Assembly: GCA_023151115.1 (NCBI GenBank)
Contig: JAKLJP010000030.1
Coordinates: 58,765-94,794, forward strand
Direction of reading: 5' to 3'
From: Anaerolineae bacterium
GTDB taxonomy: Bacteria > Chloroflexota > Anaerolineae > 4572-78 > J111
Length of the DNA: 36,030 bases
The stretch's first letter is position 1; each line of letters starts with the position of its first letter. Positions 23,502 to 31,841 of the stretch are shown in pieces. The notes under the pieces were generated by a model. That model was given only the letters and a program-made list of their open reading frames with translations, did no database searches and was not told the origin of the DNA. The position numbers and the translations under genes were made by a program.

Positions 23502-25100
23502 TTGATAGTATCTGGCCGGCGTTCCCCCTTCTTTTTTCTGATCCTGGCAGTCTATTTGTTGGCCGGGGTGCTTTTTGCCACCCTCACCCCCGCCTGGCAA
23601 GCCCCTGATGAACCGGCCCATTATAACTACATTGGCTATCTGGCCCGCCAGGGTCGCTTTCCTGAACTGGTTAGCCGCTGTTATAACCAGGCTTATCTGG
23701 AGCAGTTGAAGGCGGAGCGCTTTCCGCCGGAACTGCCGCTGGATAGTGTTTGTTACGAGTTCCACCAGCCGCCCCTATATTACCTGTTGACAGTTCCCCT
23801 CTTTAGCCTGAGCGGCGGTTCGCTGTTGGCGCTCAGGCTGGGGTCGGTGGTGTTGGGGGCCGGGGTGGTCACTCTGGCCTGGGGCATTGCCCGAACGATC
23901 TTTCCTCAGCGGCCCTCTATTTTTTATGGGACAGCCGCTTTTGTCGCCTTTACACCCATGCATGTTGCTATGCTGGCCTCGGTTAACAATGATGCGCTGG
24001 CCGAACTGATTTTGGCGGCCCTGTTATTCCTGCTGACCCGGCGCGTGATGCGCCCCGGCTCGGCTACCAGCCGAGGCGATATTGCCCTGGGGGTTCTACT
24101 GGGGCTGGGCTTAATCACCAAAACGACCGTCTATATTGCCGTTCCACTGACAGCGGTGGCGCTGTGGTTGGCAGTTAAGGGCAAGCAGGGGAGCAGAGGG
24201 GCAGGGGAGCAGAGGAGCAGAGGAGCAGAGGGGCAGGGTTGGTCGGTTCTGGCCCGGCAGGGGTTGCTGGTGTTTGGTGTGGCGCTGGCGATGGCGTTGC
24301 CCTGGTATGCGCGTAACGTGGCGCTTTACGGCAATCTGGATATACTGGGATTGGGCCGGCACGATGCAGTTGTAGTGGGTCAACTGCGTACCGCCGACCT
24401 TTTGGCCCAGGTAGGCTGGCAAACTTACCTGCAAAATCTTTTAACCACTACCTTTCACAGCTTCTGGGGCCAATTCGGCTGGATGGCCGTGCCGATGAGT
24501 GAGCGGGTGTATCTGGCCTTAACCCTGCTGACCGTAACTGCGTTTGTAGGGTTTTTGCTGGGGATTGGGAGATTGGAGATTGGAGATAGCGTGCCCATTG
24601 GGTATTGGAGATTGGACGAAAAGTCTCAATTGTCCCAAGAAAGTACACCACGCACCACGCGCCACGCACCACGCACCACGCTTAACGCTTTATTGTTGAT
24701 GGCCCTAACCATCGTGTTGATACTGCTCGGCTATCTCTGGTACAACCTGGAGTTTGCCCAGTTTCAGGGGCGTTATCTTTTCCCGGCGATGATTCCCCTG
24801 GGGCTTTTTTTCTCACTGGGGTTGTATAAAGCTTTCTCGCCGCGGTGGGCCTGGCTGCTGGTGGGGGGCCTGGCCCTGGCCCTGGGTTGGGTCATTGTCG
24901 CCGGACTGAGGCGGGGCGATGTGGACAACTGGGCGGTGTTAGTGGTGGCACTGCCCCTGGCGTTGGCCGCAGCGCGAGCGAGCCTGGCGTCGCGTTGGCC
25001 GGTTCCGGCCTCGTGGCTGTTGCTGGCGGTTTATACAGGGTTAGCGTTATTAACGCTCATTAGTCCTTTTTGGTACGTAATTCCCTATTTGTCACCATAG
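23502..25100 (+). CDS. Polytopic glycosyltransferase-like membrane protein (DUF2142/PMT-like) with two repeat inserts
   Basis: The 532-residue protein begins at a TTG. The first helix (FFFLILAVYLLAGVLFATL) is followed by PAWQAPDEPAHYNYIGYLA with an acidic DE pair, and then YEFHQPPLYYLL, a pattern typical of GT-C-fold transferases that use lipid-linked sugars. Ten or so hydrophobic helices follow, including LALRLGSVVLGAGVVTLAWG and LVIGLALALGW-like segments near the end. Two hydrophilic loops are encoded by short-period repeats: GKQGSRGAGEQRSRGAEGQG (24178-24240) and the IGRLEIGDSVPIGYWRLD to TPRTTRHAPRTT region (24560-24690). Substrate is unknown. It lies 6 bp before rnhA. Confidence 0.82.
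   Translation: MIVSGRRSPFFFLILAVYLLAGVLFATLTPAWQAPDEPAHYNYIGYLARQGRFPELVSRCYNQAYLEQLKAERFPPELPLDSVCYEFHQPPLYYLLTVPLFSLSGGSLLALRLGSVVLGAGVVTLAWGIARTIFPQRPSIFYGTAAFVAFTPMHVAMLASVNNDALAELILAALLFLLTRRVMRPGSATSRGDIALGVLLGLGLITKTTVYIAVPLTAVALWLAVKGKQGSRGAGEQRSRGAEGQGWSVLARQGLLVFGVALAMALPWYARNVALYGNLDILGLGRHDAVVVGQLRTADLLAQVGWQTYLQNLLTTTFHSFWGQFGWMAVPMSERVYLALTLLTVTAFVGFLLGIGRLEIGDSVPIGYWRLDEKSQLSQESTPRTTRHAPRTTLNALLLMALTIVLILLGYLWYNLEFAQFQGRYLFPAMIPLGLFFSLGLYKAFSPRWAWLLVGGLALALGWVIVAGLRRGDVDNWAVLVVALPLALAAARASLASRWPVPASWLLLAVYTGLALLTLISPFWYVIPYLSP
24184..24236. repeat. GGGGAGCAGAG short-period array in coding sequence
   Basis: Units of GGGGAGCAGAG and GAGCAGAGG repeat over about 53 bp and remain in frame in the membrane-protein gene, coding a Gly/Arg/Gln/Glu-rich loop. 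The style resembles the short tandem repeats of cyanobacteria. Confidence 0.85.
24560..24618. repeat. GAGATTGG short-period array in coding sequence
   Basis: GGGATTGGGAGATTGGAGAT and later GTATTGGAGATTGG repeat with an 8-bp-like period inside the membrane-protein gene, in frame. Confidence 0.78.
24647..24690. repeat. CACGCACCA short-period array in coding sequence
   Basis: Four to five units of CACCACGCACCACGCGCCACG type, then CTTAACGC, are read in frame as Thr/Arg/His/Pro-rich sequence. A reverse-strand relative forms 33598-33623 at the surE promoter. Confidence 0.8.
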
Positions 25101-25106
25101 GGTAAG

Positions 25107-25718
25107 ATGGCAAAATCGAAATATTATGTAGTCTGGATCGGGCGGAAGCCGGGGGTCTACCGGAGTTGGGACGAGTGCGCGGCCCAGGTGAACGGCTTTC
25201 CAGGGGCCAAATACAAATCATTTGAGAGTGAAAAAGAGGCTCAGGCCGCCTTTCGACAGGCGTGGCAGCAGCATATCGGGACTAAAGCCGTACCGGCCAG
25301 CCTGCCGCCGGAGGTCATTCGTGACAGCCTGACAGTGGATGCAGCCTGCGACGGCAGCCCCGGCAACCTGGAGTATCGCGGGGTGCAGACCGGAACGGGG
25401 GTGGAGGTTTTTCGCGTCGGCCCGCTCAAAAACGGCACGAATAACCTGGGTGAGTTTCTGGCTATTGCGCATGCCCTGGCTTTATTGAAGCAAGAGGGCA
25501 AGACTAGCCCCATCTACTCCGACTCGCGTATTGCCCGCAATTGGGTCAAAGAGAAAACAGTCCGCTCAAAACTGCCCCGGACGGAGCAAACCGCTGAAGT
25601 TTGGCGACGGGTAGACCGCGCCCTCCAGTGGCTTAAAAATAACAGTTATCCTAACGCCATCTTGGAATGGAAAACCGACGAATGGGGCGAAAATAGGGCC
25701 GATTTTGGGCGAAAATGA
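25107..25718 (+). CDS. rnhA: Ribonuclease H1 with N-terminal hybrid-binding domain
   Basis: The 203-residue enzyme cuts the RNA strand of RNA-DNA hybrids in the cytoplasm. Residues 1-50 (YYVVWIGRKPGVYRSWDECAAQVNGFPGAKYKSF, split over the caulimovirus viroplasmin-type fold) form the hybrid-binding domain. The nuclease domain has the four acidic residues: D78 in TVDAACDGSPG, E116 in NNLGEFLAI, D139 in IYSDSRIA and D199 in ADFGRK. This is the Bacillus halodurans-like RNase H1 architecture. It follows the membrane-protein gene by six bases with AGGG upstream. Its end is only 12 bp from the end of the convergent transglutaminase gene. Confidence 0.94.
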   Translation: MAKSKYYVVWIGRKPGVYRSWDECAAQVNGFPGAKYKSFESEKEAQAAFRQAWQQHIGTKAVPASLPPEVIRDSLTVDAACDGSPGNLEYRGVQTGTGVEVFRVGPLKNGTNNLGEFLAIAHALALLKQEGKTSPIYSDSRIARNWVKEKTVRSKLPRTEQTAEVWRRVDRALQWLKNNSYPNAILEWKTDEWGENRADFGRK

Positions 25719-25730
25719 AGAAAAAAACTT

Positions 25731-28082
25731 TTAGCGCCGCATCCACTTCGGCAGATGACGTTTGAGGACTGCTTTGACCATCTCCGGGTGGAGCCGCTGC
25801 CAGGCGCTGTCGCCTTCGTAAACCATGGTGGAGGCAGAGCCGAGGACGTGATCAGGGCTAAAAGTTCGGCGTACGTAATCTTCGGTGATGAGCTCGATTT
25901 CCTGCTGGCGGCTGGGTAAGCGGCGTTGTAGCAGCGCGGCGTGCTCATAGGGCGTATGCCAGGGCCGGATGGCCGCACCCATCCAGGCGGCCAGGCGCAG
26001 CATCCGCTGGTAAAGCTTGAGGCTATCGCCTGTGGGTTGGGTTTGGCGTCGCCACCACAACCCGCCGACCGCCAGCGCCGTTAACAAAACTGCCCCGCTC
26101 AAAATCGCCGCCCAGTTAATCACCGCGCGCGAAACGCTGATTTGAGCGCCGACCCAGGGGATATCAAGGGTAAACGGCGCCGTGGAGACATCTGGGGCCT
26201 CCTCTAACAAGTCTTCAAGGCGTTCCGGACGTTCGCGCGGGCCGGGAATATCATCAAGGTTGGGCGCGGCGGGGAAGGGCGCTCCGGCAACGCTGGCATC
26301 GCCGGTGGGGCGGATAATACCGGGCTGAGAGGCTGTCGGTTCAAATTCAATCCAGCCGTATTGAGGGAAATAAACTTCTACCCACGAGTGGGCGTCGGCG
26401 TTGACTACCTGATAGACGTTTTGTTCGGCGTTGAAAGTGCCCTGAGCAAAGCCTACGGCAAAACGGGCCGGAATGCCCAACGAGCGCAGCATGACAATCA
26501 TGGCCGAGGCGTAGTAGTCGCAGTAGGCTTCTTTGGCCTCGAAGAGAATATAATCCACCCGGTCTACGCCGGGCGGGGGAGCGGTCAGCTTTTCATTGTA
26601 TTTGATTTCGCGGCGCAGATAAGCTTCGATGGCGCGGGCTTTATCGTAAGCATTATCGTGCGGATCGGCCAGTTCGTGGGCCAGAGCGCGGGTGCGCTCG
26701 GTAACGTTACTGGGCAGTTGCAGGTAACGCGCTTTGATCCAGGCAGGATAATCAACCCCGGCCGCCTGGAGCTGGCTAACACCGGCCTGGCTGACCGCCG
26801 AAACCACCTGATAACTCTCGCCGCTCTCAAGGGCGGCATTACTGCGGATGTAGGTAATCTCTTCCACCCAGGGTTCGCCAATATCGGGCCAGACAGGCCG
26901 GTTGACTTGAATAATTTCCTCGCGTGGCAGGGCGTTAAAGGTTACTTTGGCGCTGCGGTCAAGACTGGTAACCTGGCCCAGCGCGTAAAGTACCGTCGCC
27001 TGGTCTCGGTAGAAAGTGTAGGTTTGGGTTACGGGGACGCGGGCTTCAAAAAAGGGCAGCGACAGGGCTGTGCCCGGCCCAAAGCCGGCGGAGTCGCTGT
27101 CGTTGTTGCGCCAGCCGAAGCCGGTGTACTCATCATATACAGTGGCCCGCCAGTAGCGGCCCAATCCTTCAACTTTGACATTCATGACCGGCTCGTTGGT
27201 CAGACGGCGCGGCCCGCCCAGATTGAGCGACGTGCCGAAGCCATCCACCACCCCCGTATCTTTGTAGTTCAAATCGGCAAAAAGCCGGTTCCACTCGCCT
27301 TGCACCTCGCGCCACGAGCCTTGAAATTCGTCCAGCAGCCCCAGCGATTTGGCGGCGGCAATGGGCGGGGTGAGCCAGGCCAGGGCAATGACCAGGGCCG
27401 AGAAGATAAAGCCATCGCGCAGAAAATCAAAGCTGATGTCGGGCCGGAAGAAGACGCCTTCGGCCCGCCACTGGGCTTCTTGCTTGAACAAATTAAAGCG
27501 AATCGCCAGCAGCAGCGCCAGCAGAATAAAGATAATAAACCAGAGGGTCACATCGTTGGGGGCGTAGTAAAGGTTAATCAGCAGGACCAATCCCCCCGGC
27601 ACCACCGCCTGCCAGACCTTCCCCGACCGGAACAGAAACCAGAGGGTCAGGTAGCCCATGCCCCAGACAATAACCCCCATTTGCAGGATAAACATCATGT
27701 TATCGTAGCTGGTGCCGCCCTGGACGGCCTGGCTGTACCAGTAATTGAGCCGGAAAGCCAGGTTTTGCCAGCGTTCCGGCCAGGTATAATGATCGGGCAG
27801 CAAGCGGCTGGTAACCCAAAAAGCCCAGGCCACGCCGATGATGACGCTAAAGATATGGGCAATGAAGCCGGGCAACATACTGCGGGCCAGCATCAAGCCA
27901 ATCACAATGGAGCCCAGCCCAACAAAGGTAATAATGTTGAGACCATCGGTCCAGCCGGTTGCGCCGACGGCCCAGGTCACGGTCATCACCAGGCCGGCGG
28001 CCAATAAAACAATCGCTTTCGATTGGTCAAGGCGGAGTCGTTTGTCCATAGCGGTAGTGTTCTTATCCATCAAGTCAAACAC
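25731..28082 (-). CDS. TgpA-like transglutaminase membrane protein
   Basis: The 783-residue protein is homologous in layout to the protein at 16342-18753: an N-terminal block of six or more membrane helices (IIFILLALLLAIRF and ALVIALAWLTPPIAAAK among them), an exterior region (VKVEGLGRYWRATVYDEYTGFGW), the transglutaminase core with Cys in AYCDYYASAMIVMLRSLGIP, His in NADAHSWVEVYFPQYGW and IEFEPT, another helix (AVINWAAILSGAVLLTALAVG) and a DUF4129-like tail (TPYEHAALLQRRL, EIELITEDYV) without any repeat insert. It starts with GTG at 28082 or the ATG at 28070; AAGG lies upstream. It follows the PBP gene by 71 bp on the same strand, suggesting joint expression in envelope work. Confidence 0.88.
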   Translation of the reverse strand: MFDLMDKNTTAMDKRLRLDQSKAIVLLAAGLVMTVTWAVGATGWTDGLNIITFVGLGSIVIGLMLARSMLPGFIAHIFSVIIGVAWAFWVTSRLLPDHYTWPERWQNLAFRLNYWYSQAVQGGTSYDNMMFILQMGVIVWGMGYLTLWFLFRSGKVWQAVVPGGLVLLINLYYAPNDVTLWFIIFILLALLLAIRFNLFKQEAQWRAEGVFFRPDISFDFLRDGFIFSALVIALAWLTPPIAAAKSLGLLDEFQGSWREVQGEWNRLFADLNYKDTGVVDGFGTSLNLGGPRRLTNEPVMNVKVEGLGRYWRATVYDEYTGFGWRNNDSDSAGFGPGTALSLPFFEARVPVTQTYTFYRDQATVLYALGQVTSLDRSAKVTFNALPREEIIQVNRPVWPDIGEPWVEEITYIRSNAALESGESYQVVSAVSQAGVSQLQAAGVDYPAWIKARYLQLPSNVTERTRALAHELADPHDNAYDKARAIEAYLRREIKYNEKLTAPPPGVDRVDYILFEAKEAYCDYYASAMIVMLRSLGIPARFAVGFAQGTFNAEQNVYQVVNADAHSWVEVYFPQYGWIEFEPTASQPGIIRPTGDASVAGAPFPAAPNLDDIPGPRERPERLEDLLEEAPDVSTAPFTLDIPWVGAQISVSRAVINWAAILSGAVLLTALAVGGLWWRRQTQPTGDSLKLYQRMLRLAAWMGAAIRPWHTPYEHAALLQRRLPSRQQEIELITEDYVRRTFSPDHVLGSASTMVYEGDSAWQRLHPEMVKAVLKRHLPKWMRR

Positions 28083-28153
28083 CAGACCTTAATTTTTAAC
28101 CCAAAAGACTAAAGGAACATTAATAATTGAGGGTGCTTTTTATTTGCTTTTAA

Positions 28154-31100
28154 CTACTCGCCACTCACTGGCTCAGTCGTCCCTTGAAGGCTCAAGGTGG
28201 CGGTGATGACCGGCGTTTCGGTGGGCGGTTCAAGAGTAGGGGTCTCGGTCGGCAGTTCAAGGGTAGGTGTTTCGGTGGGGGGCGTAACGGTAGGGGTGTC
28301 AGTGGGAGGTACGACAGTCGGCGTGTCGGTGGGCGGGGAGATTGTTTCGGTGACGGTGGGCGCGACGGTCGGCGTATTGGTCGGCGTGTCGGTGGGAATG
28401 ACGGTATCGGTTGGCAGCGGTACGGGCGTCGGCGTGACAACATTATCCACCAGCACCCGCACTTTGGAGTCAAAAGCCCCGCCTTCGCGGTCGAACACCA
28501 CCAGGCGCAGGGTGTACGGCCCGTTTGGGACCTGGGTGGTGTCCAGCGTACCTAACACGCCTTGCTCAACAATCTGATTGACCGGACCGGCGACCAGCGT
28601 GAAAGCTTGCGGACTGGTTCCCTGCCCTACCTCAATTTGATAGTGGGAGAAATTGGCCGCCGTCGCGGAGCCTTCAAAGGTAATTACCCCGCGCACCGAG
28701 GCCCCATCCTGCGGGCTGGTGATGCCGGCGAAGATGTTGGTCGAGGGGCAGTACTCGTCCGGCGGCTGCTCGATACCCTGGCTCAAAGCCCAGGCTCGCC
28801 CATCTTCGCCGGGGTACACCCGAAAATACTTCTCCTCGACGTTGGCCCGGCAAAACTCGTTGGCCCGCTTGCCGCTGTTGCGGTCAATGGCAATCAGTTG
28901 GTGAACATCGTGCTCCGGCCCCAGCGGCGGCTGGTCCTTAAAAAAGATTTCCTTTTTGCGTTGCGGACAAGCCGGACTGGGCAGCGTGCCCGAATCGGCG
29001 CAAATCTCCATTTCGACGATAGCCGGCGGGCGGGTAAAATCGCGCACGGGCAGCCCTTCGTGAGCGCGCTCCATAAAATTGTGCCAGATGGGCCCGGCCC
29101 CGGCCAGTCCACTGACGTTAATCATCGGGCTGTTATCGGCATTGCCCACCCAAACCCCGGTGACAATATCCGGGGTAAAACCCATCGTCCAGTTATCTCT
29201 ATAGTCGTTGGTCGTGCCGGTTTTGGCCGCCGCCGGTCGTGACAATTGCAAAACGCTATTGGGGCCAAAGGTCAGGGAGCGGGCTTCATTATCGGCCAGG
29301 ATGTTGGTGATGAGATAGGCGTGTTCGGGCCGCAGCACAGGCTGGGGTTGGGCGCGGGGCGGGTCAATCACCCGGCCAAAACTGTCGCTGATGCTCAGAA
29401 TGGCGGTGGGTGGGACGCGCACCCCGCCGTTGGCGATGGCCTGGTAAGCCCCGGTCAGTTCAACCAGCGGGACTTCGCCGCCGCCCAGGGTCAAGGCCAG
29501 GCCATAATCGTTGCGGGTCAGGGTGGTAATTCCCAATCGAGCGGCCATCTCTTTGAGGGCGTCCACGCCCAAAAGCTGTAGGGTTTTAACAGGGGGGATG
29601 TTCAACGAGTTAGCCAGGGCCGGGCGCAGCAAAACCGGGCCGCGAAATTTGTCATCGTAGTTGCGGGGAGCGTAAACGTTGCCTGACCAGTCGGGGTATT
29701 CCACCGGCGTATCCATCATCAGGGTGCTGGGGGTATAGTTGAGCTTTTCAAACGCGGCCAGATAGGTCAGCGGCTTGATGGCCGAGCCGGGCTGGCGCGG
29801 GCTGATCGCCATGTTCACCTGCCCGTCAATGGCCTCATCCCGAAAATCTTTGCTGCCGACCATCGCTAAAATCTGGCCGGTGCTGGTCTCCACGGCCACC
29901 AGCGCGCCGTTGTTAACATTGCGTCCGGCCAGGGCATTGACTTGATTGCGGATTTCTTCCTCGGCAATGGCTTGCAGGCGAGGGTTGAGTGTGGTTTGGA
30001 CGCGCAAGCCGGCCTGATAAATGTAATCCGCCGTGACCATCTTTTCCAATTCCTGGCGCACGTAGGTGACAAAGTGGGGCGCATTCATCGAAAATTCAAC
30101 CGGCAGATAGGTTAATTCGACTGCTTGGGCTTCGTCGGCCTGGGCCTGGCTGATAAATTTTGCCTCGACCATCAGCCGCAGCACATCGGCCTGGCGGGCT
30201 TTAGCCCCTTCAGGGTTGGTGTAGGGGTCGTGAATGGCCGGGGATTGGGGCAGGCCGGCCAGCATGCTGGCTTCGGCCAGGGTTAATTCTTTGGCGTGTT
30301 TGCCAAAGTAGGTTGTAGCGGCAGCCTCGATGCCATAGGCCATGTTGCCGTAATAAATCTGGTTGAGATAAATTTCCAGGATTTGTTGTTTGGTGTACTG
30401 GCGGTTGATTTCGACGGCCAGGATGGCTTCTTTGACCTTGCGCGACAGGCTTTGCTCGGTGCGCTCTTCCGGCGTCAGCAGCACGTTGCGGGCCAATTGT
30501 TGGGTAATGGTGCTGGCCCCGGAGACAATCTCGCCCTCGGTCACATTGTAATAAATCGCCCGGACGACCGCAATGGGGTCAACCCCGACGTTGGAATAAA
30601 AGAAGCGGTCTTCGGTGGCGACGGTGGCGTTGATCAAATCGGGCGAGATTTGGTCGAGCGTGACCGTAGTGCGCCGCCCGCCGGTCGGATCAATAATTTC
30701 CCACAGCAAATTGCCGTCGCGGTCCAGAATTTGGGTGGTGGCAAATTGAAAAGAACGGGCGCGCAATTCCTCGGCCGGCGGCAACTGCGTAGCCACCCAG
30801 ACATAGCCGACAACCCCCACCGCCACAATCAGGATGGCTGATACCAGGCCCAAAATAGTCACGGCGGCCAGAGTTCGAACTAGCCAGCGGCCCGGCGCGG
30901 GTTGCGGTGTTTGCCTAACGGTCGGCGCAGGCTGGTGGTAGGTGGGCTGGACATTGCGAACAGTCCGGGGTGAGGCCGGTTGCGGCGTTACACGCGGCTG
31001 CTGTGGGCGTACGGGTTGGGTGTCGCGGGGCGTGGGGCGCGGCGTTGGGCCGGGCACAGGCCCCGGCTTGGGCGACGAAAGCCAGGTCCGCTCCGGGTCA

Positions 31101-31195
31101 TCGGGGCGGCGAAGGGGTCGGGTCTGGTCATTCTCGCGGCGTGAAGCATTGAAATCCGGGGATTGGCCCGGTTGAGGGTCTTTTATATCGGTCAT
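28154..31195 (-). CDS. Class A penicillin-binding protein (glycosyltransferase and transpeptidase)
   Basis: The 1013-residue protein builds peptidoglycan. A proline-rich cytoplasmic N-terminus (1-103) precedes one membrane anchor (about 105-135). The glycosyltransferase 51 domain has E195 in ATEDRFFY, GASTITQQLARN and KVKEAILAVEINRQYTK. The transpeptidase has S471-x-x-K474 in PGSAIKPLTYL, S530-L-N532 and K658-T-G660 in AAKTGTTND. After about residue 830 comes an Ig-like module (ITSPQDGASVRGVITFEGSA), then a Thr/Pro-rich tail (about 930-1000) like the linkers in the two other exported proteins. It has a perfect promoter 24-51 bp upstream. The extra C-terminal parts probably anchor or space it in the wall. 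Confidence 0.95.
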   Translation of the reverse strand: MTDIKDPQPGQSPDFNASRRENDQTRPLRRPDDPERTWLSSPKPGPVPGPTPRPTPRDTQPVRPQQPRVTPQPASPRTVRNVQPTYHQPAPTVRQTPQPAPGRWLVRTLAAVTILGLVSAILIVAVGVVGYVWVATQLPPAEELRARSFQFATTQILDRDGNLLWEIIDPTGGRRTTVTLDQISPDLINATVATEDRFFYSNVGVDPIAVVRAIYYNVTEGEIVSGASTITQQLARNVLLTPEERTEQSLSRKVKEAILAVEINRQYTKQQILEIYLNQIYYGNMAYGIEAAATTYFGKHAKELTLAEASMLAGLPQSPAIHDPYTNPEGAKARQADVLRLMVEAKFISQAQADEAQAVELTYLPVEFSMNAPHFVTYVRQELEKMVTADYIYQAGLRVQTTLNPRLQAIAEEEIRNQVNALAGRNVNNGALVAVETSTGQILAMVGSKDFRDEAIDGQVNMAISPRQPGSAIKPLTYLAAFEKLNYTPSTLMMDTPVEYPDWSGNVYAPRNYDDKFRGPVLLRPALANSLNIPPVKTLQLLGVDALKEMAARLGITTLTRNDYGLALTLGGGEVPLVELTGAYQAIANGGVRVPPTAILSISDSFGRVIDPPRAQPQPVLRPEHAYLITNILADNEARSLTFGPNSVLQLSRPAAAKTGTTNDYRDNWTMGFTPDIVTGVWVGNADNSPMINVSGLAGAGPIWHNFMERAHEGLPVRDFTRPPAIVEMEICADSGTLPSPACPQRKKEIFFKDQPPLGPEHDVHQLIAIDRNSGKRANEFCRANVEEKYFRVYPGEDGRAWALSQGIEQPPDEYCPSTNIFAGITSPQDGASVRGVITFEGSATAANFSHYQIEVGQGTSPQAFTLVAGPVNQIVEQGVLGTLDTTQVPNGPYTLRLVVFDREGGAFDSKVRVLVDNVVTPTPVPLPTDTVIPTDTPTNTPTVAPTVTETISPPTDTPTVVPPTDTPTVTPPTETPTLELPTETPTLEPPTETPVITATLSLQGTTEPVSGE

Positions 31196-31218
31196 GCTAT
31201 CTATAACACCTGTCAGGG

Positions 31219-31246
31219 ATTATAGCTTCGGGGAGGAGGGTGTCAA
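31219..31246 (-). promoter_or_regulatory. Perfect-consensus promoter of the PBP gene
   Basis: On the minus strand TTGACA (31241-31246) and TATAAT (31219-31224) are both perfect with a 16-bp spacer. The -35 lies only 6 bp after the T run of the infA terminator. Confidence 0.87.
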
Positions 31247-31252
31247 TAAAAT

Positions 31253-31282
31253 AAAAAAAGGGTACAGTTTCTGACCATACCC
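31253..31282 (-). terminator. Intrinsic terminator after infA
   Basis: On the minus strand GGGTA ... CAG-AAA-CTG ... TACCC forms a bulged stem (31260-31282) followed by seven T (31259-31253). Confidence 0.65.
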
Positions 31283-31330
31283 AACAAGGTCGCCCAAAAA
31301 GTAGAGGAGGGAATGATTGGCTAGAGGATT

Positions 31331-31600
31331 TTACTCTTCCTGTTCATCTTCTAGCGCCCGGCCGGCGGCGGTGCTGCTCTTGTAGCGATAAATGATGCGT
31401 CCTCGATCCAGGTCATAGGGAGATAGTTCTACCCGCACTTTGTCTCCCAACAGAACGCGAATATAAAAGCGGCGCATTTTGCCCGATAGATAGGCTAAAA
31501 CGGTGTGTCCATTTTCTAACTTAACTTTAAAACTGGTGTTGGGTAAGGCTTCGACAATGGTGCCTTCCAACACTAATTTTTCTTTGGTAACATCAGCCAT
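31331..31600 (-). CDS. infA: Translation initiation factor IF-1
   Basis: The S1-like OB fold is clear: [62 protein letters not shown]-1 binds the A site of the 30S subunit during initiation. At 89 residues it is longer than the usual 72 or so; the extra C-terminal part is [14 protein letters not shown], a small acidic tail. AAGGAG stands about six bases before the ATG. It has its own strong promoter and terminator and is not next to ribosomal-protein genes here, unlike the common secY-infA-rpmJ arrangement. Confidence 0.95.
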   Translation of the reverse strand: MADVTKEKLVLEGTIVEALPNTSFKVKLENGHTVLAYLSGKMRRFYIRVLLGDKVRVELSPYDLDRGRIIYRYKSSTAAGRALEDEQEE

Positions 31601-31702
31601 ACAAACTCCTTTCTTTAATAAAGATTGACCATCGAGGAAATAAGTGAAACAAGTGGCAGGGGGACAATCACAATTTTTTGGTATTTTTGATATTACTTCC
31701 CT

Positions 31703-31731
31703 ATTTTAGCAGACAGCCATATCCTTGTCAA
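31703..31731 (-). promoter_or_regulatory. Promoter of infA
   Basis: On the minus strand TTGACA (31726-31731), a 17-bp spacer and TAAAAT (31703-31708). The resulting untranslated leader would be about 95 nt. Confidence 0.8.
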
Positions 31732-31769
31732 TTAATGGCAGATTCGGAAGGTTACAAATTTGTCTATCC

Positions 31770-31803
31770 TTCCAATCTTCCAGCCTTCCACTCCTCCAAC
31801 CTA
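31770..31803. repeat. TTCCAATC/TTCCAGCC short-period array
   Basis: CCTTCCAATCTTCCAGCC and further units end three bases before the -35 of the next promoter (31807). Upstream GGAAGG at 31747-31752 could pair with it. Confidence 0.65.
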
Positions 31804-31806
31804 CCT

Positions 31807-31834
31807 TTGACATCCTTTGGGACCGACTTATAAT
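31807..31834 (+). promoter_or_regulatory. Perfect-consensus promoter, apparently leaderless
   Basis: TTGACA (31807-31812) and TATAAT (31829-31834) are perfect with a 16-bp spacer. The ATG at 31842 is 7 bp after the -10, where transcription should begin, so the mRNA should have almost no 5' leader. Confidence 0.82.
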
Positions 31835-31841
31835 GGCCTGA

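Noticed and set aside
24647..24690. CACGCACCA units considered as a CRISPR array
   Set aside because: The unit is only 9 or so bases with no spacers, and no cas genes are present.
26361..28007. A 548-codon open frame antisense to the transglutaminase gene
   Set aside because: The opposite strand carries a complete, motif-bearing protein; this frame is a compositional shadow.
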